Origin: Candidatus Beckwithbacteria bacterium
Lineage (GTDB): Bacteria; Patescibacteriota; Microgenomatia; UBA1400; UBA1449
Direction of reading: 5' to 3'
NCBI GenBank assembly: GCA_012798485.1
Contig: JAAZND010000048.1
Span: 1 to 22,125, forward strand
Length of the DNA: 22,125 bases
In this document: piece after piece, positions 1 through 6,934 of the stretch
Layout of the letters: each line of letters begins with the position of its first letter
Position numbering within the stretch: position 1 is the stretch's first letter
Position numbers and translations under genes: made by a program
The notes under the pieces: model-generated
What the model was told of the DNA's origin: nothing
The model's database searches: none
Seen by the model: the letters and a program-made list of their open reading frames with translations, nothing else

Positions 1-2
1 CT

Positions 3-1439
3 TACCTAGGCATTGGTATTATTGTGCTAATTATTGGCGGTGGATTTTTTATGGCTTTCAAAAATGGTTTACTAGGTAAAACAGACCCTAAAATTATCCC
101 TCAAAATATTAAAATTACTAATATTAGTCATGATAAGTTTACCGTCTCCTGGATTACAACAAAAGCAACCAAAGGTTCTATTATTTATGGTAAAGATAAC
201 AAACTCAATCTTACACAACTGGATGATAGTGATCAGCTAACAGGACAAAGCAAGGAATATATAACTCATCATATTACTATTTCCAACTTACAGGCAGCTA
301 ATACTTATTATTTCAAAATCAAATCAGGAGAAGGAAAACTCTTTGATGACAATGGTAGCTCTTACAGTCTTAGAACTGCTCCTATCTTAGGAGTGCAAGC
401 TCCAAGTGATATAATAAATGGAACTATCAAAAATGCCGATGGAACACCTGCTGGAAACGCTCTTGTTTATGTTGAAATTGATGGAGTTAGTCCTTTATCT
501 GCTCAAGTTAAACCTAACGGTGAATGGCTTATTAATTTAGGCAATGCTAGAAATAAAAGCTTAACTTCCTATGCTCAATATGATAATAAAAATAGCATTA
601 TTAATCTTAATATTTATGGTAATAACGGTAAAAGCAGTAAGGGAACAGCCAAAACCGCTAATGATGCTCCTATGCCTTTAATTACTTTAGGAGAAAACTT
701 TGACTTCTCTGCAAGCAATGTTGTTTATCAAAATCAACCAAGCAATATAGATGAAGAAATCCCAAATGCAGAAATTGATAGCAATCAAGAAAATCAAGAA
801 GAAAATGAAAATAACAATACTACAAATTCTTTAGATGAAACAGTAGGCACAGAAAGTGAAAAAGAAGCTCAATTAACTGCCAATCAAACTCCAGAACAAT
901 ATCCACTTTTAGACGCCGAAGAAGATAATTATTTCAATGATGAAGAAGATCCAGAAAACTATGTCATTCAAAATGCAGACCTAACTTTAACTAATCCTAA
1001 AACTGATTACGAAAAACTTTATACTGCCAAACCAGAATTTATTGGTACAGGTACCGCTAATGGAATTCTGACCATTCAAATCATTAAATACTCATCAGTA
1101 ATTGATCAAAGTAGTGTTGTCATAGAGTCTACAGGCAAATGGACTTATTCCCCTAAAGCTAATCTTACAGATGGCACTTATTCTATTAAAGTTTCTGATT
1201 CTGCTACCACCATCACTCGTAAATTTATCATTGATACTAGTAAAACTGGAGGTAACTTTCCTGCTTTTGTATCAACTCCATCTGCTACTGCCAAACCTCG
1301 AACACAAATTCCAGATACAAGTAGAGGGACCCCAGAATCAGGTTCTACTTTACCTACAATAATTTTATTATTTGGAGGACTGAGTTTAATTACTACTGGA
1401 CTATATTCAAAAAAAATATTTAAATATAAACAGGATTAA
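3..1439 (+). CDS. Membrane-anchored surface protein with FN3-like and Ig-like domains (5' end outside window)
   Basis: The frame is open from base 3, so the real start probably lies upstream; a GTG at 24 is the first candidate inside the window, but a hydrophobic segment (YLGIGIIVLIIGGGFFMAF) already begins before it, arguing for a truncated entry. Numbering from the GTG: a fibronectin-III-like domain at about 25-120 (VSWITT, ANTYYFKIKS), a carboxypeptidase-regulatory-like beta sandwich at about 128-215 (INGTIKNADGTPAGNALVYV), a long Asn/Glu/Asp-rich linker at about 240-325, a bacterial Ig-like domain at about 328-412 (GKWTYSPKANLTDGTYSIKV), then a Pro/Thr/Ser stretch and a C-terminal helix ending in the basic tail KKIFKYKQD. 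The likely role is a cell-surface adhesin or structural protein; no enzyme motif is visible. The next gene starts 5 nt downstream, so the two are co-transcribed. Its C-terminal signal resembles that of the next gene. Confidence 0.7.
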   Translation, partial: YLGIGIIVLIIGGGFFMAFKNGLLGKTDPKIIPQNIKITNISHDKFTVSWITTKATKGSIIYGKDNKLNLTQLDDSDQLTGQSKEYITHHITISNLQAANTYYFKIKSGEGKLFDDNGSSYSLRTAPILGVQAPSDIINGTIKNADGTPAGNALVYVEIDGVSPLSAQVKPNGEWLINLGNARNKSLTSYAQYDNKNSIINLNIYGNNGKSSKGTAKTANDAPMPLITLGENFDFSASNVVYQNQPSNIDEEIPNAEIDSNQENQEENENNNTTNSLDETVGTESEKEAQLTANQTPEQYPLLDAEEDNYFNDEEDPENYVIQNADLTLTNPKTDYEKLYTAKPEFIGTGTANGILTIQIIKYSSVIDQSSVVIESTGKWTYSPKANLTDGTYSIKVSDSATTITRKFIIDTSKTGGNFPAFVSTPSATAKPRTQIPDTSRGTPESGSTLPTIILLFGGLSLITTGLYSKKIFKYKQD

Positions 1440-1444
1440 AAAAT

Positions 1445-2455
1445 ATGGATTTTGATAATTACTCTAAAACCAATAACAATTCCCCATTTAGCGGAAATCG
1501 AAATAATGATTTTACTAAACCAGTAAAAAAAATGGTGGTTGTCCAAGATAATGATGAAGAATTAATCCAACCTCAGAATCTTCAACCTGATTTAGTAGAA
1601 GAAGAATCTCCACAAATAGAAGAACCGAGAGAAGTAAGACAGACTAATTCAAACTCTATTAATTTTGTTAAGTCTGCATTATTCATTTTGCCTCTTTTTA
1701 TCATTACTGCTATGGGTCTTTCTGTTCTTTTTTCTTCTTCATTTAAAAAAGTGAATATAGGAGAAACAGCTACTGAAACTAATAAAACTCCTTCAAGTTT
1801 AATAACTAAACAAGAAAACAGTCAAACATCAACTCAAGCAGAAATTTTTGCACAAACTAGTACCAGCAGGGATTGTGAGTTTAGTTTTAAAATAAAAGAA
1901 TTTTCCTGCGGCGATAGTGGTTGTAGTATTGATGAAGATTGTGGTGGTGATTTAGTCTGTACTTCTAATGGCTATTGTGCTGAAGAAGATTTAGAAGATA
2001 ACTGTAAAAATAATCCATCTGATTTGGCTTGTTGTGGAACCTTGTCATGTAATGAAAGTGGCTGTAAAACTGATGATGATTGTGATAATGGATTAGAATG
2101 TGCTATAGAAGATGATGAAGATACTGGTAGATGTGCTAAACCAGATTATGTTGATGCTTGTATAGATAATCCTAGCTATAATAATTGTTGTGAAACCACA
2201 TGCTGGGGAACCTGTGATAGTGATGATGATTGCGACGATGATATGGAATGCGAAAGCGTAAATGGGACCAACAGATGTGTTAATCCAGATTGTACCTCAG
2301 AGTCTGATTGTACTTGTCCAACGCCAACTCCAACGCCAACTCCAACTAATGCTCCACCAAAAGCTCCAGTTCTACCTAAAGCTGGAGGCATCCCTCCAAC
2401 TTTAATCTTTACTTTAGGAGGTATTGCTTTAGTCGGGTTAGGTTTATTATTCTAA
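1445..2455 (+). CDS. Cysteine-rich surface protein with C-terminal LPKAG-like signal
   Basis: 336 aa of unknown function. Residues 1-76 are polar and acidic and probably cytoplasmic; 77-98 form one membrane helix (ALFILPLFIITAMGLSVLF); 99-143 are a Ser/Thr/Gln linker; 144-291 hold 25 cysteines in about two and a half tandem repeats with conserved spacing (C-x4-C-x5-C-x5-C-x8/10-C-x8-C-x8-CC) and Asp-rich loops such as CKTDDDCDNGLEC; 292-301 are (PT)5; then VLPKAGGIPPT at 309-319 and a final hydrophobic helix that stops at the C-terminus without a basic tail. The paired-cysteine spacing suggests disulfide-bonded extracellular modules; metal binding by the Asp loops is possible but unproven. 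It is co-directional with the FN3/Ig protein 5 nt upstream and is closed by a terminator. A weak AGGA lies about 9 nt before the ATG. I do not recognise a named family. Confidence 0.7.
   Translation: MDFDNYSKTNNNSPFSGNRNNDFTKPVKKMVVVQDNDEELIQPQNLQPDLVEEESPQIEEPREVRQTNSNSINFVKSALFILPLFIITAMGLSVLFSSSFKKVNIGETATETNKTPSSLITKQENSQTSTQAEIFAQTSTSRDCEFSFKIKEFSCGDSGCSIDEDCGGDLVCTSNGYCAEEDLEDNCKNNPSDLACCGTLSCNESGCKTDDDCDNGLECAIEDDEDTGRCAKPDYVDACIDNPSYNNCCETTCWGTCDSDDDCDDDMECESVNGTNRCVNPDCTSESDCTCPTPTPTPTPTNAPPKAPVLPKAGGIPPTLIFTLGGIALVGLGLLF
1907..2293 (+). repeat. Tandem cysteine-repeat coding units
   Basis: Three protein-level repeats lie inside the cysteine-rich surface protein. Unit 1 (1907-2035, residues 155-197) and unit 2 (2048-2191, residues 202-249) each have eight cysteines ending in CC with the same spacing, except x8 versus x10 between Cys 4 and Cys 5. 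Unit 3 (2201-2293, residues 253-283) keeps the first five cysteines and then degenerates. DNA identity between units is low, so the duplication is old or maintained by selection on the cysteines. Confidence 0.75.
2318..2347 (+). repeat. Hexanucleotide repeat CCAAC(G/T) x5 encoding (Pro-Thr)5
   Basis: Five perfect 6-nt steps, CCAACG and CCAACT alternating with the last one repeated, encode PTPTPTPTPT between the cysteine modules and the C-terminal signal. Copy-number change keeps frame and would only lengthen or shorten the stalk. Pro-Thr stalks are typical O-glycosylated wall-spanning linkers in other surface proteins (established for other families; inference here). Confidence 0.7.
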
Positions 2456-2471
2456 TCAGTAAACAAAACAC

Positions 2472-2500
2472 AAAAGCCAGACAAAAAGTCTGGCTTTTTT
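2472..2500 (+). terminator. Rho-independent terminator after the surface-protein pair
   Basis: A perfect 8-bp stem, AGCCAGAC / GTCTGGCT (2475-2482 with 2488-2495), has a 5-nt A loop and is followed by T's to 2500; flanking AAA/TTT extends the stem. It lies 17 nt after the stop of the cysteine-rich protein gene. It separates that operon from the mannosyltransferase operon, implying that the latter has its own promoter. Confidence 0.9.
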
Positions 2501-2513
2501 ATTAATCTAGCCT

Positions 2514-2519
2514 TAAAAT
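2514..2519 (+). promoter_or_regulatory. Candidate -10 box (TAAAAT) of the mannosyltransferase operon
   Basis: TAAAAT lies in the 25 nt between the terminator and the ATG at 2526, exactly 6 nt before the ATG. A promoter is needed here because a terminator lies immediately upstream. Transcription starting about 7 nt after the box would begin at the ATG itself, giving a leaderless mRNA. No convincing -35 box and no Shine-Dalgarno are visible. A+T richness makes chance matches likely. Confidence 0.35.
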
Positions 2520-2525
2520 ATAACT

Positions 2526-3827
2526 ATGCAATTACTAAAAACAATAGAAAAGTTTTTTAAAACTAAAATCGGTAAGTTTTGCCGCAAAAATTACATCACT
2601 ATTATCTTAGCTGCCATTCTTATTTTTTCTTTTACCACAAAAGTCTATCACGTAGCCAAAATCAAAGATTATATTTTTGATGAAGTTTATGTCCGCTTTA
2701 CAGCTGAAGAGTTTGCTAAAGGGAATATGAAAGCCTGGGTTTGGGATTACATTGCTCCTAAAGGTTTTGCCTATTGTTGGTCGCACCCTCCTTTAGGAAA
2801 ATTAATTATGGCAGGATTTCTCAAAATTTTAGGTTTTTCTGTTTTCGTTGTCAGACTCCCTGCAGTCCTTGCCGGAGTTTTAATCAGCTTTATGGTTTTT
2901 TTACTTGCCAAATTTCTATTTCCTAAAGACCCACAAATTTGGCTAATAGCTGCTTTTCTTGCAAGCATCGAAGGGTTACTTTTAGTTTTATCAAGAATTG
3001 GCTTGGCTGATACCATGCTCTGTTTATTTCTGCTTTCTACTATCTATTTTATGCTAAAGAAAAAATATCTTATTTCTTCTGTTTTTTTTGGTATGTCAAT
3101 TTCTATCAAATGGACCAGTATTTATTTTGCCATATTATTAATTATTTTTTTATTTAAAGAAACCAAATGGGATAAAAATCTAAAAAATATTACCCATAAA
3201 CTGGTTAATATTTTTCTTACAGGTTTAATTTATATTTTTATGGCATTAGGAATCTACTTACTTTCTTATAGCCTCTTTTTTACCAGCGGTTATGGTATGG
3301 AAAAATTTATCCATTTACAAAAGCAAATGTATTGGTATCACACTGGGCTTACCGCTACTCATCCTTATCAATCTCCAGCTATTTCCTGGCCTATTGATTA
3401 TCGACCAGTCTGGTTCTGGGTGGATTATCAAAACGAGACTACTTCCAATATTTTTGCGCTAGGGAATCCTTTAATTTTTTGGGTTGGCTTTTTGTCAGCT
3501 TTTTTTACGCTTGGTTTTTATATCATTTCCAGACAAAAAAAATTGTTATACTTGCTAATTGCCTATGCTATTTTCTGGGTACCCTGGATTTTTTCACCTC
3601 GCTGTATGTTTTTGTACCATTATCTGCCAGCTATTCCTTATCTTTGCTTGATTCTCGCCTTTGCTTTAAATATTATTAGTAAAAGTGATAAAAGACTAAA
3701 ATTTCTTCCTTATATCTTTTTAGCTTTAGCCTTTTTCAATTTTATTTTCTTTTATCCATACTGGACCGGAATGCCTGTTGCTAAAAATGCTGTCAAACAA
3801 TTCCAGTGGTTTACAACTTGGAAATGA
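2526..3827 (+). CDS. Protein O-mannosyltransferase-like GT-C glycosyltransferase (PMT/GT39 family)
   Basis: 433 aa, polytopic, with a helix at about 24-38 and roughly nine more. It carries PMT signatures: the first-loop acidic motif FDEVY (51-55, the catalytic Asp-Glu region), SHPPLGK (86-92), SRIGLADTML (156-165) and IKWT (194-197). Family members transfer mannose from a polyprenyl-phosphate sugar to Ser/Thr of proteins being exported, acting at the outer face of the cytoplasmic membrane. At 433 aa it is shorter than many bacterial PMTs. It lies just downstream of two secreted proteins rich in Thr, Ser and Pro-Thr, which are plausible substrates (inference). Its TGA stop overlaps the ATG of the next gene, so the two are translationally coupled. 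The exact sugar and acceptor cannot be read from sequence. Confidence 0.82.
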   Translation: MQLLKTIEKFFKTKIGKFCRKNYITIILAAILIFSFTTKVYHVAKIKDYIFDEVYVRFTAEEFAKGNMKAWVWDYIAPKGFAYCWSHPPLGKLIMAGFLKILGFSVFVVRLPAVLAGVLISFMVFLLAKFLFPKDPQIWLIAAFLASIEGLLLVLSRIGLADTMLCLFLLSTIYFMLKKKYLISSVFFGMSISIKWTSIYFAILLIIFLFKETKWDKNLKNITHKLVNIFLTGLIYIFMALGIYLLSYSLFFTSGYGMEKFIHLQKQMYWYHTGLTATHPYQSPAISWPIDYRPVWFWVDYQNETTSNIFALGNPLIFWVGFLSAFFTLGFYIISRQKKLLYLLIAYAIFWVPWIFSPRCMFLYHYLPAIPYLCLILAFALNIISKSDKRLKFLPYIFLALAFFNFIFFYPYWTGMPVAKNAVKQFQWFTTWK

Positions 3828-5473
3828 AAATTAAAAACTTCCTTTACCAAAACTATAAAGCCCTGATTTTTCTTTTTGCTACCTGGGGCGTTTATTTTCT
3901 TATCCTGTGGCCTAAAATGCTTTATTATGATAAAAATGGCAATCTTACTTCAGGCTGGCGTAATATCTGGGCAGATTGGGCAATGCATATTGGTCAAGCC
4001 AATGCTTTTGTTTATCAAGGAATTCTGCCAGTTTTTGAACATAATCCTTTAATTTGGGGTAAAACTTTATCTTACCCTTTTGTAGTGAATCTTATTTCAG
4101 CTTTTTTAATTAAAATTGGCCTTTCTATTCCTCAGGCTTTTATTCTTCCTTCGATTCTTTTTTCTTTCCTTTTACTTTTAAGTCTTTTTGTTTTAGGAAA
4201 AATTTTCACTAGAAATAACAAGGAGATTATTTTGGCTATTACCCTCTTTTTCACCAGCGGCGGTTTAGGTTTTTATTATTTCCTTCTGGATCTACAAAAA
4301 AATTTTACTTGGAAAACTCTTATTTCTCCGCCTCAAGAATATACGCATCTTAAAAACTTAGATATTTATTGGACTAATACTTTCCTCGCTTTTTTAATTC
4401 CTCAAAGAGCTTTTTTATTAGGGATGGTGTTGGGAGGTTTAGTACTTGCTTTTATTTTCTGGCAATTTAAAACTGATTTTAAAAAAGGCAAACTCTGGCA
4501 ACTATTTTTGGCAGGGACACTAACCGGATTTATTGCTTATGTTCATAATCATACTTTAATTACCATTTTTTTTATCTGTAATTATCTATTTCTGTTGACA
4601 ATTAAACATTACAAATACTGGCTAATCTTTGCTCTTGGAGTCGCAATAACTGCGCTTCCTTTCTTTCTTTTTTTCTCCAGTCCTGACTTTGGTAATTATC
4701 TTTATTTATTGCCTGGTTGGTTGGCTAATAAAAAAGAACTAAACCTACCTTTTTATCTTTTTTGGCTGGAAAATTGGGGCATTTTTCTTCCTTTGTTTTT
4801 AATTAGTTTTTTAACCAATTATTTTGATTGGAAAAGTAAAATAAGCCAAATTATTTTTGGCTTTGTGTTAATTTTTATTTTAACTAATATTTTGGTTTTT
4901 CAACCTTATGGTTGGGATAACGCTAAAATTATGCTTTGGTGTTATTTTATTTTCTCTTTCCCAGTCGCAAAATTAATTTGTCAGTTTTGGCAAAAGCAAT
5001 GGGCTGGAAAATTTTTAACTATTATTTTAATTTTTATTTTAACTTTTTCCTCTGTTTTAGATTTAGCTAGAGTTCTGGATACTAAAAAAAATTCTTTTGT
5101 AATGATCAATAAATTAGACATTGATACAGCAGTAGAAGTAAAAGCCAAAACTGATCCTCATGCTTTATTTTTAACTAATGATTATCATCTGAATTTTGTT
5201 TCCATGCTTACAGGCAGACCAATTGTCATGGGCTATCGTGGTTGGCTTTGGTCTTATGGTTATAATTACGCAGAACTGGAAGAAGATATCAAAACTATTT
5301 ATCAAGGAAAACTTAAGGCAAAAGAATTATTGAAAAAATATGGGATCCAATATGTGGTTATTGATGAAACTACCAAGATAAATTACAAATCTAATGAAAA
5401 ATTTTTCAAAGATAATTTTGAACTTTTTATCCAAGGTGCAAATTGCCGGATTTATAAAATAGAAAATCTGTAA
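3824..5473 (+). CDS. Polytopic GT-C-like membrane glycosyltransferase, uncharacterised
   Basis: 549 aa from the ATG at 3824, which overlaps the preceding TGA as ATGA; a GTG at 3806 would add six residues inside the upstream gene and is less likely. The first helix (about 13-28) is followed by a loop with acidic WADWAMHIGQANAF, a position comparable to the catalytic Asp loop of GT-C enzymes; about ten further helices follow, and then a soluble C-terminal segment of roughly 120 residues (from DTAVEVKAKTDPHALFLTND to the end) as seen in many large GT-C proteins. HNH (in YVHNHTLITIFF) and DNAKIMLW are further polar motifs within the membrane part. Coupling to the PMT-like gene suggests work on the same glycan or the same acceptor. 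No closer family can be named; an integral membrane protein of unknown role remains possible. Confidence 0.6.
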   Translation: MKIKNFLYQNYKALIFLFATWGVYFLILWPKMLYYDKNGNLTSGWRNIWADWAMHIGQANAFVYQGILPVFEHNPLIWGKTLSYPFVVNLISAFLIKIGLSIPQAFILPSILFSFLLLLSLFVLGKIFTRNNKEIILAITLFFTSGGLGFYYFLLDLQKNFTWKTLISPPQEYTHLKNLDIYWTNTFLAFLIPQRAFLLGMVLGGLVLAFIFWQFKTDFKKGKLWQLFLAGTLTGFIAYVHNHTLITIFFICNYLFLLTIKHYKYWLIFALGVAITALPFFLFFSSPDFGNYLYLLPGWLANKKELNLPFYLFWLENWGIFLPLFLISFLTNYFDWKSKISQIIFGFVLIFILTNILVFQPYGWDNAKIMLWCYFIFSFPVAKLICQFWQKQWAGKFLTIILIFILTFSSVLDLARVLDTKKNSFVMINKLDIDTAVEVKAKTDPHALFLTNDYHLNFVSMLTGRPIVMGYRGWLWSYGYNYAELEEDIKTIYQGKLKAKELLKKYGIQYVVIDETTKINYKSNEKFFKDNFELFIQGANCRIYKIENL

Positions 5474-5479
5474 TTTAAA

Positions 5480-5719
5480 TTAAAAAACACGAGATGATCC
5501 GGTAAGATTCAGATAATTTTCACAATCCTCTGGGCAGGCTGGCTCGAATCTTTTATTTGATATCCTCTACAACATCTTACTGAACCAGCTTCTATTGCTC
5601 TTCTAAACTCAACTATCTTATGATAAGTTTCTTTATTATCACCTATACTCAATAATTTAGAATATAAATGCAAACATGAAAAACAAGTCGCTCCTTCTGG
5701 TGGTCCATATTTAAAGAAA
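5480..5719 (-). pseudogene. Broken small cysteine-rich gene (frameshift, no start codon)
   Basis: On the minus strand, just after the LCP gene stop, one frame reads ISFFKYGPPEGATCFSCLHL and continues through AIEAGSVRCCRGYQIK before meeting TGA at 5520-5522. A second frame picks up at the same point and reads RFEPACPEDCENYLNLTG to a TAA at 5480-5482. Adding a single base to the four-base run at 5551-5554 (T on plus, A on the coding strand) joins them into one protein of about 80 aa with C-x2-C, CC and C-x3-C, probably a small metal-binding or redox protein. There is also no ATG, GTG or TTG at the expected 5' end (only ATA ATA ATT). The two lesions together suggest a decayed gene, although a sequencing indel could explain the first. 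Family not recognised. Confidence 0.5.
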
Positions 5720-6829
5720 CTAATTATTATGCTGCATCGTTATTTTAAGATATTCCTGAAATTCTGTCCAGCTTCCACTTTTTGGTTCCAAAACCCAAAC
5801 GCCATATTTATATTCGGGCGGAGAGGTAAGAAAGCCTTCACGATTGTTATCACCTTGATCTAAAATAATGCTTATTGGATGTTTTCCGCTTTTGAAAAAA
5901 TTAAGACCGAAACTCGCAAAAGCTGCATATTCTTTATCGGAAATATTTTTATTAAATTTAATATATTGCATACCAGTATTTTTAAGTTCAATCAGTTTTT
6001 TGGGATTAAAAATAATTTCAGTGGAAATTAATTTATCTTTAATCGCTTCCATCACCTTTTGTTGTCTCTGACTACGAGCAAAATCTGTGCCTTCTTCTCC
6101 TTCACTATGTCTGGAACGAACAAATTTAAGAGCAGTTGTTCCATCCATATGCTGTAATCCTTGAGTAAAATTAATAGTTTCATAGCGACAAGCAAGGCTG
6201 GGATCACCAGCGCATAAATCATTTTCTTTTCCTGCTATTGGATAAAGCTTATCCTCAAAACTTCTTTCTATCTCAACATCGACTCCTCCAAGCAAATTAA
6301 TAATATTTTCAAAACCACTAAAATCTAGAGAGACCACATAATGAATTGGCATCCCCACAATTTCATAAACTGCATCTTCAGCCAGTTTATAACCTCCGCC
6401 AGTTTCATTTTCTTCTCCATAATGGTAAGCAGTATTAATTTTGGCCTGCATGGAAGCACTCCAGATGTCACGAGGTAAAGACAATAAATAAACCTGATTA
6501 TTTTTAAGATCAAGAGAAATAAAAATCATCGTATCAGTCAAATCTGCTCCTTCATGATTTCCTCCACCCATGCCAAGAAATAAAATATTAGTTTTCCCTT
6601 CATAAGATGGTAAAGTGTAAAGCGGGTCAGTGAAAAAAGTTGTCACCACGGCTGGTCCTTTCATGATTCTTTGCAAAAAAGAAAAGACTGGTTTTGCCAG
6701 CAATAGAAAAAGTAAAAATACTAAACTAATTGCAGTCAGTAAAATTAAAACTCTCGTCAACCACAAATTGGCTGTCAATTTTCTTTTTAACTTTTGAAAC
6801 AATGGATGGTTTTTTATCTTTGTCAGCAT
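5720..6829 (-). CDS. LytR-CpsA-Psr (LCP) family cell-wall glycopolymer ligase
   Basis: 369 aa. A short basic cytoplasmic N-terminus, one membrane helix at about 27-46, then an extracytoplasmic LCP domain at about 78-268. Conserved features seen: TNILFLGMGG (80-89), the Asp of DLTDTM (99), SLPRDIW (117-123), INTAYHYG (131-138), LLGGVDVE (179-186), TTALKFVRSRH (231-241) and DFARSQRQQKV (249-259), which include the Arg/Asp residues that bind pyrophosphate and Mg. LCP enzymes transfer polyprenyl-linked glycopolymers onto peptidoglycan or proteins. Residues about 270-369 form a C-terminal extension. It is transcribed divergently from the FemAB-type gene at 6935, placing two wall-assembly functions around a shared intergenic region. 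Confidence 0.9.
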   Translation of the reverse strand: MLTKIKNHPLFQKLKRKLTANLWLTRVLILLTAISLVFLLFLLLAKPVFSFLQRIMKGPAVVTTFFTDPLYTLPSYEGKTNILFLGMGGGNHEGADLTDTMIFISLDLKNNQVYLLSLPRDIWSASMQAKINTAYHYGEENETGGGYKLAEDAVYEIVGMPIHYVVSLDFSGFENIINLLGGVDVEIERSFEDKLYPIAGKENDLCAGDPSLACRYETINFTQGLQHMDGTTALKFVRSRHSEGEEGTDFARSQRQQKVMEAIKDKLISTEIIFNPKKLIELKNTGMQYIKFNKNISDKEYAAFASFGLNFFKSGKHPISIILDQGDNNREGFLTSPPEYKYGVWVLEPKSGSWTEFQEYLKITMQHNN

Positions 6830-6934
6830 AAATTATTTTTAATTAATTACTCATAATGATTATATTTTATGATATCATTATTAAAGATATTCAAAAAGTT
6901 TGAATTCCTATTATAAACCATCAAACTTAAAACT
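6830..6934. promoter_or_regulatory. Divergent intergenic region with nested inverted repeats
   Basis: This 105-nt gap separates the LCP gene (minus) and the FemAB-type gene (plus). Seen: a perfect 8-bp inverted repeat AAGTTTGA / TCAAACTT (6896-6903 and 6921-6928, 17-nt loop) just before the ATG at 6935; an overlapping TTCAAA-AAG-TTTGAA (6890-6904); and AATGAT / ATCATT arms (around 6855-6879) containing the 10-nt palindrome ATGATATCAT. A possible plus promoter is TTCAAA (6890-6895) with TATAAA (6912-6917), spacer 16. The repeats could be an operator or an mRNA hairpin; in DNA this A+T-rich some of them will be chance. Confidence 0.35.

Noticed and set aside
1907..2293. CRISPR-like or metallothionein-like interpretation of the cysteine repeats
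   Set aside because: DNA units are not identical and there are no spacers; the repeat is at protein level, extracytoplasmic by topology, and cysteines are spaced as in disulfide modules rather than C-x-C metallothionein clusters.
2176..2391. Minus-strand open frame of 71 codons with a VGVGVGVG run
   Set aside because: It is the antisense shadow of the (Pro-Thr)5 repeat and the cysteine modules, which are clearly coding on plus.
3806..3823. GTG at 3806 as start of the second GT-C gene
   Set aside because: It would overlap the mannosyltransferase by 22 nt and add unconserved residues; ATG 3824 gives a standard ATGA overlap.
5868..6071. Plus-strand open frame opposite the LCP gene
   Set aside because: It is antisense to conserved LCP sequence, has no promoter or binding site, and its composition reflects the opposite strand.
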